Source of the DNA: DASZBX01 sp035943635
GTDB taxonomy: Bacteria; Actinomycetota; Actinomycetes; Streptomycetales; Catenulisporaceae
Reading direction: 5' to 3'
Length of the DNA: 42,891 bases
NCBI GenBank assembly: GCA_035943635.1
Contig: DASZBX010000122.1
Location: 1 to 42,891 of the forward strand
This document shows, in pieces, positions 25,987 to 33,538 of this stretch. Position numbers and translations under genes: made by a program. Positions within the stretch are counted from its first letter, which is position 1. Each line of letters starts with the position of its first letter. Below the pieces are notes generated by a model that saw only the letters and a list, made by a program, of their open reading frames with translations, was not told the DNA's origin and ran no database searches.

Positions 25987-28839
25987 TCAACCCGCCTTCA
26001 GCACCTCGTTGAGGAATCGCCCGGTGTGCGAGGCCTTGATCTTCGCCACCTGTTCCGGGGTGCCCTCGGCGATCACCAGGCCGCCGCCGCGCCCGCCCTC
26101 CGGACCCATGTCGATGACCCAGTCGGCGGTCTTGATCACGTCCAGGTTGTGTTCGATCACGATCACCGAGTTGCCCGAGTCCACCAGCCGGCCGAGCACG
26201 CCGAGCAGCTTGCGGATGTCCTCGAAGTGCAGGCCGGTGGTCGGCTCGTCGAGCACGTAGACCGTGCGCCCGGTGGACCGGCGCTGCAGCTCGGCGGCCA
26301 GCTTGACCCGCTGCGCCTCGCCGCCGGACAGGGTGGTCGCGCTCTGGCCGAGCCGGACGTAGCCCAGGCCCACGTCGTTGAGCGTCCTCAGGTGCCGGGC
26401 GATCCCGGAGATCGGCTCGAAGAACTCCAGCCCCTCGGAGATCGGCATGTCCAGCACGTCCGAGATGGTCTTGCCCTTGTAGTGCACCTCGAGGGTCTGC
26501 TCGTTGTAGCGGCGGCCGTGGCAGATCTCGCACGGGACGTAGACGTCCGGCAGGAAGTTCATCTCGATCTTGATCGTGCCGTCGCCGGCGCAGTTCTCGC
26601 ACCGGCCGCCCTTGACGTTGAAGGAGAAGCGCCCGGGCAGGTACCCGCGCATCTTCGCCTCGGCGGTCTCCGCGAACAGGGTCCGGATCCGGTCGAACAC
26701 GCCGGTGTAGGTGGCCGGGTTGGACCGCGGGGTCCGGCCGATCGGGGACTGGTCCACGTGCACGACCTTGTCCAGCTGGTCGACCCCGGTGACCCGGGTG
26801 TGCCGGCCGGGCACCGCCCGGGCGCCGTTCAGCTCGCGGGCCAGGTGGGTGTAGAGGATGTCGTTGACCAGGGTCGACTTGCCCGAGCCGGACACCCCGG
26901 TGATCGCGACGAAGCAGCCGAGCGGGAAGGAGACGTCCACGTCCCGCAGGTTGTGCTCCCGGGCGCCGTGCACCACGAGCTTGCGGTCCGGGTCGACCGG
27001 GCGGCGCTTCTCCGGCACCTCGATCCGCAGCCGGCCGGACAGGTACCCGCCGGTGATCGACTCCTCGGACTCCAAAAGCTCGGAGACCGGGCCGGAGACC
27101 AGGACGTGGCCGCCGTGCTCGCCCGCGCCCGGGCCGATGTCCACCACCCAGTCGGCGATCTTGATGGTGTCCTCGTCGTGTTCGACCACGATCAGGGTGT
27201 TGCCCAGGTCGCGCAGCCGGATCAGGGTCTCGATCAATCGGTGGTTGTCCCGCTGGTGCAGCCCGATCGAGGGCTCGTCCAGCACGTACAGCACGCCGAC
27301 CAGGCCGGAGCCGATCTGGGTGGCCAGCCGGATCCGCTGCGCCTCGCCGCCGGCCAGGGTGGCCGAGGCCCGGTCCAGGGACAGGTAGTCCAGGCCCACG
27401 TCGACCAGGAACTGCAGCCGCTCGTTGACCTCCTTGAGCACCCGCTCGGCGATCTGCGCCTGGCGCTTGTCCAGCTTCAGCTGCTTGAGGAAGGTGGCGC
27501 ACTCGCCCACCGGCATGGCCGCGACCTCGGCGATCGACATGCCCGGCTCGCCGAGCGTGACCGCGAGCACCAGCGGCTTGAGCCGGGCGCCGTCGCAGGC
27601 CGGGCAGGGCGCCTCGCGCATGAACCCGGCGTACTTGTCCCGGGCCGACTCGCTCTCGGTCTCCGCGTGCCGGTCGTTGATCCAGGTGATCACGCCCTTG
27701 AACCCGGTGGAGTAGGTGCGCTGGCGGCCGAACCGGTTGGTGTAGCTGACCGTGACCTTGTACTTGTGCCCTTCCAGGATCGCCTTGCGGGCCTTGGCCG
27801 GCAGCTTGCGCCACGGCTCCTCCAGGCTGAAGCCCAGCTCCCCGGACAGTCCCTCCAGCAGGTGGCCGAAGTACTCCGAGCCCTGGCCGGCCGAGGCCCA
27901 GGGCGCGATCGCGCCCTCCAGGATCGACTTCTCCGGGTCCGGCACCACCAGGTCGGGGTCCACCTCCAGCCGGTTGCCCAGGCCCTCGCACTCGGGGCAG
28001 GCGCCGAACGGGGAGTTGAAGGAGAAGGAGCGCGGCTCCAGCTCCTCGAACGACAGGTCGTCGTACGGGCAGTACAGGTGCTCGGAGTACATCCGCTCGC
28101 GCTGCGGGTCGTCCTCCGGCAGGTCGACGAAGTCCAGCGTGATCATGCCGCCGGCCAGCTTCAGCGCGGTCTCGATGGAGTCGTTCAGCCGCCGCTTGGC
28201 GCTCTTCTTCACCACCAGCCGGTCGATCACGACCTCGATGGTGTGCTTCTCCTGCTTCTTGAGCGTGGGCGGCTCGTCCAGCTGGACGATCACCCCGTCC
28301 ACCCGGGCCCGGCTGTACCCCTTGGACTGCAGCTCCCGGAACAGCTCGGCGAACTCGCCCTTGCGCTCCCGGGCGACCGGGGCCAGGACCTGGAACCTGG
28401 TGCCCTCCTCGAGCTCGAGCACCCGCTCCACGATCTGCTGCGGCGCCTGCCGGGCGATCGGCCGGGAACACTCCGGACAGTGCGGCTTGCCCGCGCGCGC
28501 GTAGAGCAGGCGCAGGTAGTCGTAGACCTCGGTGATGGTGCCCACGGTCGACCGCGGGTTCTTGGAGGTGGACTTCTGGTCGATCGACACCGCAGGCGAG
28601 AGCCCCTCGATGAAGTCGACGTCCGGCTTGTCCATCTGCCCGAGGAACTGCCGCGCGTACGCGGACAGGGACTCGACGTACCGCCGCTGGCCCTCGGCGA
28701 AGATCGTGTCGAAGGCCAGGGAGGACTTGCCGGAACCGGACAGCCCGGTGAACACGATCAAGGAGTCCCGGGGCAGGTCGAGCGAGACATCCTTGAGGTT
28801 GTGCTCACGAGCACCCCGGATGATGAGCTGGTCCGCCAC
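25987..28839 (-). CDS. uvrA: UvrABC system protein A
   Basis: Damage-sensing ATPase of nucleotide excision repair. The 950-residue product has two ABC-type ATPase halves: Walker A GLSGSGKSSLA near residue 31 and GVSGSGKSTLVNDIL in the second half, each with a signature (SATLAGGEAQRI, SATTLSGGEAQRV). It also has zinc-binding Cys pairs (CPEC, CPAC and the CENC...CEIC finger). The GTG start at 28839 gives the canonical ADQLIIRGAREHNLK N-terminus; the in-frame extension to 29244 is non-coding. A RecA-NDp-type damage promoter lies about 40 nt upstream. Confidence 0.97.
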   Translation of the reverse strand: MADQLIIRGAREHNLKDVSLDLPRDSLIVFTGLSGSGKSSLAFDTIFAEGQRRYVESLSAYARQFLGQMDKPDVDFIEGLSPAVSIDQKSTSKNPRSTVGTITEVYDYLRLLYARAGKPHCPECSRPIARQAPQQIVERVLELEEGTRFQVLAPVARERKGEFAELFRELQSKGYSRARVDGVIVQLDEPPTLKKQEKHTIEVVIDRLVVKKSAKRRLNDSIETALKLAGGMITLDFVDLPEDDPQRERMYSEHLYCPYDDLSFEELEPRSFSFNSPFGACPECEGLGNRLEVDPDLVVPDPEKSILEGAIAPWASAGQGSEYFGHLLEGLSGELGFSLEEPWRKLPAKARKAILEGHKYKVTVSYTNRFGRQRTYSTGFKGVITWINDRHAETESESARDKYAGFMREAPCPACDGARLKPLVLAVTLGEPGMSIAEVAAMPVGECATFLKQLKLDKRQAQIAERVLKEVNERLQFLVDVGLDYLSLDRASATLAGGEAQRIRLATQIGSGLVGVLYVLDEPSIGLHQRDNHRLIETLIRLRDLGNTLIVVEHDEDTIKIADWVVDIGPGAGEHGGHVLVSGPVSELLESEESITGGYLSGRLRIEVPEKRRPVDPDRKLVVHGAREHNLRDVDVSFPLGCFVAITGVSGSGKSTLVNDILYTHLARELNGARAVPGRHTRVTGVDQLDKVVHVDQSPIGRTPRSNPATYTGVFDRIRTLFAETAEAKMRGYLPGRFSFNVKGGRCENCAGDGTIKIEMNFLPDVYVPCEICHGRRYNEQTLEVHYKGKTISDVLDMPISEGLEFFEPISGIARHLRTLNDVGLGYVRLGQSATTLSGGEAQRVKLAAELQRRSTGRTVYVLDEPTTGLHFEDIRKLLGVLGRLVDSGNSVIVIEHNLDVIKTADWVIDMGPEGGRGGGLVIAEGTPEQVAKIKASHTGRFLNEVLKAG

Positions 28840-28879
28840 GAGTTCCCACTTTCTAGAGCCGTGAAACCTATCCCCCGAC

Positions 28880-28902
28880 ATCGTATGCGGCGGCTCCGAC
28901 AA
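28880..28902 (-). promoter_or_regulatory. RecA-NDp (PafBC-type) DNA-damage promoter of uvrA
   Basis: Reading leftward: TTGTCGGAG, 8 nt, then TACGAT. The published mycobacterial RecA-independent damage promoter is TTGTCRGTG-N8-TAnnnT; this matches at 8 of 9 positions in the -35 box, with exact spacing and an exact -10 pattern. The predicted start site is near 28873, giving a leader of about 35 nt. Confidence 0.75.
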
Positions 28903-28975
28903 GTACCGCGCGTATCGCGAAAACCGGTCCCCGGGGGGGTGCGGGCCGGGCCGGTCGGCGGTCGGCAGTCGACGC

Positions 28976-29001
28976 CCGGTGGCCGGACGTCCGGCCACCG
29001 G
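28976..29001. repeat. 26-bp perfect palindrome
   Basis: CCGGTGGCCGGAC at 28976-28988 is followed directly by its exact reverse complement at 28989-29001, with no spacer. It lies 137 nt upstream of uvrA and 234 nt upstream of the rightward gene. It could be an operator, a cruciform-forming element or a transcript barrier. Confidence 0.9.
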
Positions 29002-29234
29002 ATCTTGCGGACGGCCGGATGGTCGCGTTTCCGTGTCCCGCGCTCCGTGCCCGGTTCCCGATGCTCGCATCCCCCGGTTCCCGCCGCCGGCCCGTGCCAG
29101 GGTCGAAGGTGTAACGCTTTCTTCGTGCCCCGGATTCCGCGCACCCGCGACTTCGCGGCTGCGCGACCGCACGGCTCCGCGTGGCGACCGGCTCCTCTGG
29201 CGCGGGCGCCCCGCTCTGCGCGAGAGTGGACCCC

Positions 29235-30050
29235 ATGGAAGCATCCGACCCCAAACTGGACTTCGACCCGCCGACCGTCCTGGCGGAACTCACCGACTCC
29301 TCCGCCCACCTGATCGCGACCGCGGAGGGCCTGGACGACCAGGCGGTCCGCGAGCCGTCGCTGCTGCCCGACTGGACCCGGGCACACGTGCTGACGCACA
29401 CGGCCCGCAACGCGGATGCCCTGCGCAACCTGCTCAGCTGGGCCGCGACCGGCCGGCGGACCGACATGTACGCCTCGCTGGAGAGCCGGGACCAGGCGGT
29501 CAAGGACGGCTCGCTGCGCACCGCGGCCGAACTCGCGGCCGACCTGCGCGAGTCCTGCGAACGCTTCGCCGAGGCGGCCGCCCGGCTGGCGCCGGAGCAC
29601 TGGTCCGCGCTCGTCCAGCGCCGGATCGGCGGCCCGCAGCAGGCCAGCCGGATCCCGTGGTGGCGGCTGGAAGAGGTGCTGATCCACCACGCCGACCTCG
29701 ACGCCGGGTTCACCCCCGCGCACTGGCCGGCCCAGTTCACCGGGCCGGAGATCGACCTGGTCGTGGCCCGGTTCAACAACCCGGACCTGATCCCCGACGC
29801 CCCGGCGTTCCGGCTGCACGCGGAGGACTCCGACCGGCTGCTCGCCGTGCGCTGCGCGCCGGCGGCCGCCGAGCCGGGACTGGGCCAGGGGCTCGGCCAG
29901 GGTTCGGGGGAGGATTCCGGCGAGTCCGGGATCCCCACGATCGAGGGCCCCGAGCCCGCCCTGCTGGCCTGGATGATCGGCCGCACCCAGGGTGACGGCC
30001 TGAACGTCGAACCGCGTGGACCGCTGCCCGCACTGCCGGGCTGGATGTGA
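29235..30050 (+). CDS. Maleylpyruvate isomerase family mycothiol-dependent enzyme
   Basis: DinB-like four-helix protein of the mycothiol-dependent maleylpyruvate isomerase group. The substrate here is not known; true maleylpyruvate isomerase acts in gentisate breakdown, and no such genes are nearby. The 271-residue product has the N-terminal SLLPDWTRAHVLTHTARNADAL, where the His pair is the expected metal site, the central WWRLEEVLIHHADLDAG (third ligand region) and a C-terminal SCP2-like domain with LLAWMIGRTQGD. A Gly/Gln/Ser-rich insertion (GLGQGLGQGSG) lies near residue 220. ATG 29235 follows GAGAG; GTG 29226 is possible. The MBL-fold gene follows after 10 nt. Confidence 0.9.
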   Translation: MEASDPKLDFDPPTVLAELTDSSAHLIATAEGLDDQAVREPSLLPDWTRAHVLTHTARNADALRNLLSWAATGRRTDMYASLESRDQAVKDGSLRTAAELAADLRESCERFAEAAARLAPEHWSALVQRRIGGPQQASRIPWWRLEEVLIHHADLDAGFTPAHWPAQFTGPEIDLVVARFNNPDLIPDAPAFRLHAEDSDRLLAVRCAPAAAEPGLGQGLGQGSGEDSGESGIPTIEGPEPALLAWMIGRTQGDGLNVEPRGPLPALPGWM

Positions 30051-30060
30051 GAGGAAGATC

Positions 30061-30723
30061 ATGAGCTACCAGGGAAACGTGACCGTCGGCGGCCCGGCGG
30101 AGACCCGCGAACTGCCCGGCGTGACCATCACGAAGGTCGCCGTCGGCCAGTACGACAACAACGCCTATCTGCTGCGCTGCCAGGTCACCGGCGAGCAGCT
30201 GCTGATCGACGCCGCCGCCGAACCGGAGACCCTCCTGGCCCTGGTCGGCGACACCCTCGCCGCCGTGGTGACCACGCACCAGCACGGGGACCACTGGCAG
30301 GCCCTGGCCGAGGTCCAGGCCGCGACCGGCGCGGTGACGTACGCCGGCGAGTACGACGTGGAGGGCATCCCGACCCCGACCCAGGTGACGGTGGCGGACG
30401 GCGACACGATCCGCGTCGGCGAGATCGACCTCAAGGCGATCCACCTGGTCGGCCACACCCCCGGCTCGATCGCCCTGCTGTACACCGACCCCGCCGATCC
30501 CGAGGGGCATCCGCATCTGTTCACCGGCGACTGCCTTTTTCCAGGCGGGATCGGGAACACACAGAAGGACGCCGAGCGGTTCGCCACGTTGTACCGGGAC
30601 GTGACCACCAAACTCTTCGACATCCTGCCCGACGACACCTGGATCTACCCCGGCCACGGCAAGGACACCACCCTCGGCGCCGAACGCCCGCACCTGGAGG
30701 AATGGCGCGCGCGAGGCTGGTGA
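30061..30723 (+). CDS. MBL-fold metallohydrolase (glyoxalase II-like)
   Basis: Cytoplasmic zinc hydrolase of the metallo-beta-lactamase fold, likely a thioester hydrolase; the exact substrate is unknown. The 220-residue product has the metal-binding TTHQHGDHWQAL, then GHTPGSIALLY, FTGDCLFPGGIGNT and YPGHGKDTTLG, in the order seen in glyoxalase II relatives. ATG 30061 follows a GAGGAAG box. It is in an operon with the maleylpyruvate-isomerase-like gene, and the pair next to uvrA is conserved in Streptomyces-like genomes. Given its mycothiol-enzyme neighbour, a mycothiol thioester is an attractive guess. A copy of its 3' region recurs at 31511-31571. Confidence 0.92.
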   Translation: MSYQGNVTVGGPAETRELPGVTITKVAVGQYDNNAYLLRCQVTGEQLLIDAAAEPETLLALVGDTLAAVVTTHQHGDHWQALAEVQAATGAVTYAGEYDVEGIPTPTQVTVADGDTIRVGEIDLKAIHLVGHTPGSIALLYTDPADPEGHPHLFTGDCLFPGGIGNTQKDAERFATLYRDVTTKLFDILPDDTWIYPGHGKDTTLGAERPHLEEWRARGW

Positions 30724-30767
30724 AGTCCGGCGGCACTTAGGGCGTAGCACTTGAGGACACGGCGCGC

Positions 30768-30773
30768 TACATT
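30768..30773 (+). promoter_or_regulatory. -10 box of the toxin-antitoxin operon, leaderless
   Basis: TACATT lies 6 nt before the antitoxin ATG at 30780, and there is no ribosome binding site in between. The pattern predicts a leaderless transcript starting at or beside the A of the ATG. In the decayed copy the same position reads CAAACT. Confidence 0.5.
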
Positions 30774-30779
30774 TCCTGT

Positions 30780-31055
30780 ATGAAAGTCATCACTCAACGA
30801 GAGTTTCGCAACAGCTCCGCAGCGGTCATGGACGCTGTCGAAGCGGGCGAGACTTTCCACATCACCCGGAACGGAACCGAAGTGGCCGAACTGCGGCCGC
30901 TCGGACGCAAACGCCGGCTGAGCGCCGAAGAACTCGTCGAGCGACACCGCGGACTGCCACGGGTGGACCACACCCTGATGCGGTCTGAGGCCGACGAGTT
31001 CTTCGGCGACGACCGGGTGGGCGACGACGATCCCTGGCTCCGAAACCATGGCTGA
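30780..31055 (+). CDS. Phd/YefM-family antitoxin
   Basis: Antitoxin that should neutralise the adjacent PIN-domain toxin and repress its own operon. The 91-residue product starts with the typical Phd/YefM DNA-binding fold (MKVITQREFRNSSAAVMDAV, then GETFHITRNGTEVAELRPLG). The C-terminal half, RLSAEELVERHRGL to the acidic FFGDDRVGDDDPW, is the likely toxin-binding tail. Its stop overlaps the toxin start by 8 nt. Transcription is probably leaderless from TACATT at 30768. Confidence 0.92.
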   Translation: MKVITQREFRNSSAAVMDAVEAGETFHITRNGTEVAELRPLGRKRRLSAEELVERHRGLPRVDHTLMRSEADEFFGDDRVGDDDPWLRNHG

Positions 31056-31452
31056 CCGCCACGATTCCGGAGTGCTCGACACCTGCACTTACGTCGATCT
31101 GGGCATCGTCGACTCTTCAGCTCTCCCCCGTCTCCCAGAACTCACCGCGATCACCCTCGCCGAACTGCAACAGGGCGTCGCGATGGCAAAAGATCCGGTC
31201 ACCCGGGCCGCGCGGATGGAAAAGCTGGGCGCCGCCGGGTCGGACTTCGACGCGCTACCCTTCGACAGCGACGCGGCGGCCCGATACGGAACGCTGGTCG
31301 CGCTCGTCCTGAACTCCGGGCGGGATCCGCGACCGCGTCGCATGGACCTGATGATCGCCGCGATCGCCTCCACGCGCGGCGTTCCGCTTTTCACCCGCAA
31401 CGCCGACGATTTCAAAGGTCTGGAAAGCGCAGTCACTGTGGTAGCAGTCTAA
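31048..31452 (+). CDS. VapC-like PIN-domain toxin
   Basis: Putative metal-dependent endoribonuclease toxin of the VapC type. The 134-residue product has the PIN acidic residues in order: Asp11 (GVLDTCTYVDL), Glu39 (ITLAELQQGV), Asp100 (RRMDLMIAAIA) and Asp120 with Asn118 (FTRNADDF), so it appears intact and active. The ATG at 31048 lies inside the antitoxin gene, giving translational coupling. The RNA target cannot be told from sequence. A deleted copy of this gene lies 0.8 kb downstream. Confidence 0.92.
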   Translation: MADRHDSGVLDTCTYVDLGIVDSSALPRLPELTAITLAELQQGVAMAKDPVTRAARMEKLGAAGSDFDALPFDSDAAARYGTLVALVLNSGRDPRPRRMDLMIAAIASTRGVPLFTRNADDFKGLESAVTVVAV

Positions 31453-31510
31453 TTCCACTGTCCGTCTTTCGCTTCGGATGTTTCGCAGCCCAACACGGTG
31501 TTCCCTGGCG

Positions 31511-31571
31511 AGTGCCTTTGCTGTTTCCGGGCGGGGTCGGGAACACGCAGAAGGATGCGGAGCGGTTCGCT
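31511..31571 (+). pseudogene. Duplicated fragment of the MBL-fold hydrolase gene
   Basis: This segment matches 30531-30591 of the hydrolase gene (the region encoding GDCLFPGGIGNTQKDAERFA) with scattered substitutions and a 4-nt insertion that shifts the frame. It marks the left end of the duplicated block that also contains the antitoxin and toxin copies. Confidence 0.75.
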
Positions 31572-31574
31572 AAC

Positions 31575-31887
31575 GCGTAGCACTTGAGGGCACGGCGCGC
31601 CAAACTGCCCGAAGAGAGTCATCACCCAACGGGAATTTCGCAACAGCTCCGCGGCGGTCATGGACGCTGTCGAAGCGGGCGAGACTTTCCACATCACCCG
31701 GAACGGAACCGAAGTGGCCGAACTGCGGCCGCTCGGGCGCAAGCGTCGGCTGAGCGCCGAAGAACTCGTCGGGCGGCATCGCGGACTGCCACGGGTGGAC
31801 CACGCCCTGATGCGGTCCGAGGCTGACGAGTTCTTCGGCGACGACCGTGCGGGCGACGACGATCGCTGGACTCGGAACCATGACTGA
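31575..31887 (+). pseudogene. Decayed second copy of the Phd antitoxin
   Basis: Offset by about 832 nt from the intact antitoxin and highly similar to it, but the start codon has been lost (ATGAAAGTC is replaced by agagagtc) and the TACATT promoter box now reads CAAACT. The frame stays open; an internal ATG at 31660 could give 75 residues (MDAVEAGETFHITRN onward) lacking the first 16 residues of the DNA-binding part. Substitutions are mostly conservative, so the decay is recent. It probably makes no functional antitoxin, unless the internal start is used. Confidence 0.8.
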
Positions 31888-32092
31888 ACGCCCCGATTCC
31901 GGAGCGCTCGGCACCAGCTTCGACGCTCTGCCTTTCGAGAGCGACGCGGCAGCCCGTTACGGAACGCTGGTCGCGCTCGTCCGGCCAGCCGGTCCTCGGC
32001 GTAGAGCGATCCGGTCCGGTTCGTGCCGACGGGACATCGCTGATCGACGAGGCGCAACGCGTGCGGGACCACTGGTCGGCAATCAAGAATGA
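31880..32092 (+). pseudogene. Internally deleted second copy of the VapC toxin
   Basis: The ATG at 31880 and the first 10 codons match the intact toxin. About 53 codons, including catalytic Asp11 and Glu39, are then missing in frame: the frame jumps from DSGAL to SFDALPFESDAAARYGTLVALV. After that the sequence leaves the toxin completely (RPAGPRRRAIRSGS), so the C-terminal Asp residues are lost too. The product cannot be an active PIN nuclease. Another plus-strand frame in the unrelated tail reads SLIDEAQRVRDHWSAIKNEV, possibly a scrap of another gene. Confidence 0.8.
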
Positions 32093-32140
32093 GGTGGATC
32101 GCGATCCGCGGCCGGAGGCTGGGCGGCAGAATCCTCGGGC

Positions 32141-32602
32141 TCAGTTGCCGCAGGCCGAATCGAGGCTTGTGGTGTCTTTGAGGAGGGTGGAGACGGGGAC
32201 GGCGACCAGGTTCGTCTTGAACTCGTAGTACTGCTCGTAGATGCTTGCCAGGGTGCTGATCGCCTGCTTGTCGCCGGGCTGGTCGGCGGTGTCTGCTGCG
32301 GCGTCGAGGGCTAGCACCAGCAGGTGCACGATGCCCTTGTTGACGTCCACCCGGCCTTGGGCCAGGTCGGTCACCGCGCGGGGGCCGTATTCGCTGACGG
32401 CGCTCAGGGCGGCGATGCAGCCGGGGTCGGTGGAGTGGCCGTTGGTCGAGTCGGAGAGGGAGGCGTCCGGGACGCAGGCGGTCGCGGTGAGCGAGAGGGC
32501 TGCGGCGGCGACCAGCAGCGGGAGGGCTCGGTGCGGGAGCTTCGGGCGGCGGGTGGGCGAGAAGCGGGCCCCTGGGACTGTCGAACGGTCCGGTTGGCTC
32601 AC
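32141..32602 (-). CDS. Small exported lipoprotein, unknown function
   Basis: I do not recognise a family. The 153-residue product has a basic N-terminus (PTRRPKLPHR), a hydrophobic segment (ALPLLVAAAALSL) and a lipobox-like TATAC with Cys43, so it is probably a lipoprotein. The mature part is mostly helical, with two further Cys residues at 62 and 151 that could pair. GTG 32602 follows GGAGG by 9 nt. A perfect inverted repeat (32624-32640) overlaps the likely promoter just upstream. Confidence 0.72.
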   Translation of the reverse strand: MSQPDRSTVPGARFSPTRRPKLPHRALPLLVAAAALSLTATACVPDASLSDSTNGHSTDPGCIAALSAVSEYGPRAVTDLAQGRVDVNKGIVHLLVLALDAAADTADQPGDKQAISTLASIYEQYYEFKTNLVAVPVSTLLKDTTSLDSACGN

Positions 32603-32623
32603 GGTCGTCAGCCTCCGATCTGA

Positions 32624-32640
32624 TATCGAGTACTTCGATA
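32624..32640 (-). promoter_or_regulatory. Inverted-repeat operator at the lipoprotein promoter
   Basis: TATCGA (32624-32629) and TCGATA (32635-32640) flank a 5-nt spacer, 22-38 nt upstream of the lipoprotein gene. On the minus strand the repeat follows and overlaps a TACTAT -10-like hexamer, so a bound regulator would cover the transcription start. Confidence 0.5.
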
Positions 32641-32692
32641 GTACCGACGGCAGTCCTCGTATGACTAGAAATCCGCAAGCTCATCGGCCCAG

Positions 32693-32757
32693 CTCAGGGC
32701 GGCCTTGGAGTGGCTAGGGGCGGTCTTGGGGCGCAATAGGGGCGGTCTCGGAGCGGA
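32693..32757. repeat. Three imperfect 21-bp tandem repeats
   Basis: Units at 32693-32713, 32714-32734 and 32737-32757 share the core agGGGCGGtCTtGGaGcg with a few substitutions. They are non-coding, in the 273-nt space between the lipoprotein gene and the VC0807-family gene; apart from the operator nearby, nothing else is recognised there. Confidence 0.65.
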
Positions 32758-32875
32758 TCTCGGTGGGAGCTCGGCAGTGGGTTCGAGGCGGGGGCGCGGA
32801 TCCGAAGTGACGCGCGGATGAAGCGAGGTGGTCGTGCGGTGATACGGGATCGCGGCAACGACAAGCGGGCTGCGG

Positions 32876-33538
32876 CTAGGCGCGGCGGCGGTACCAGATC
32901 AGGATTGCCATGCCGGCGGCCAGGATCGGCAGGCCGACCGGCTTGGATATCGCGACGTAGGTGCTGGCTGATCGGGTCAGGGCGAGGAACGTCAGGGTTG
33001 CGGAGTGCAGGGTGAGGGTGGCGCCGATGATCGTGGTCAGGATGCTGATCCGCTGTGCGGCGCCCGGCTTCGCGAGGAGGTCCACGAGTGCGGGGTCATT
33101 GCGCGCCGCGATGCGCAGGGCGGTCAGAAGCAGCGGCTTGCGTATGAGGGCTGATATCAGGAGGGCCAGGCCCAGTGTGCCCGTGATCAGTGGTTCCTGG
33201 AGTTCGAAGGCCAGCGGGCTGCCGTCAAAGAGTACTGAGATGGCCACGGCTGCCGCGAAGCCGACGATGGAGAGCGCGCCCAGCGCGGAGATCCGGCGGG
33301 TCCTGAGGAATCCGGCGAGGGTGAAGGCTGTCGGGATCGCGCCGGAGTAGGCCAGGGCGGCGGTGTTGCCCGTGTACCGGTTGAGCACGAAGTAGAGGGC
33401 GGTCGGCACGAGGATGTTGAGGGCGAGGCTCGGGAGGGCGGCCGTCAGGCGGGCGGCGCGCTCGTCGGGCGTCGGTGGCTTCTGGGGCGGCTCGGGAATC
33501 GGGGCGGGGAGTGGCCGCGGCATGGGTTGGGTGATCAT
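32876..33538 (-). CDS. VC0807-like six-helix membrane protein
   Basis: A 220-residue integral membrane protein resembling the VC0807 family, often found beside TetR regulators; its function is not known. A Pro-rich N-terminus (res 1-30) is followed by six predicted membrane helices, starting at PSLALNILVPTALYFVLNRY and ending at PVGLPILAAGMAILIWY. A cytoplasmic segment with TALRIAARNDPALVDLL lies between helices 4 and 5, and the protein ends in a basic tail. Its ATG at 33538 overlaps the TetR stop codon (ATGA), so the two are coupled and it is a likely target of that regulator. Confidence 0.8.
   Translation of the reverse strand: MITQPMPRPLPAPIPEPPQKPPTPDERAARLTAALPSLALNILVPTALYFVLNRYTGNTAALAYSGAIPTAFTLAGFLRTRRISALGALSIVGFAAAVAISVLFDGSPLAFELQEPLITGTLGLALLISALIRKPLLLTALRIAARNDPALVDLLAKPGAAQRISILTTIIGATLTLHSATLTFLALTRSASTYVAISKPVGLPILAAGMAILIWYRRRA

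Larger units (their letters stand above)
28840..29234. promoter_or_regulatory. uvrA / maleylpyruvate isomerase divergent region
   Basis: 395 nt between two divergent genes. It contains the uvrA damage-type promoter (28880-28902) and a 26-bp perfect palindrome (28976-29001). GC-rich sequence runs up to the GAGAG box in front of the rightward gene at 29222-29226. No LexA box of the Gram-positive GAAC-N4-GTTC type is seen here. No coding sequence is recognised. Confidence 0.55.

Noticed and set aside
28840..29234. LexA/SOS box before uvrA
   Set aside because: No GAAC-N4-GTTC-type sequence found; the RecA-NDp-type motif explains damage control better.
26026..29313. Very long plus-strand open frame opposite uvrA
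   Set aside because: Antisense of uvrA in a high-GC genome; no recognisable domain, and uvrA is certain on the other strand.
31847..32092. Second toxin copy as a functional gene
   Set aside because: Catalytic Asp11 and Glu39 are deleted and the C-terminus is unrelated, so it cannot be an active PIN nuclease.
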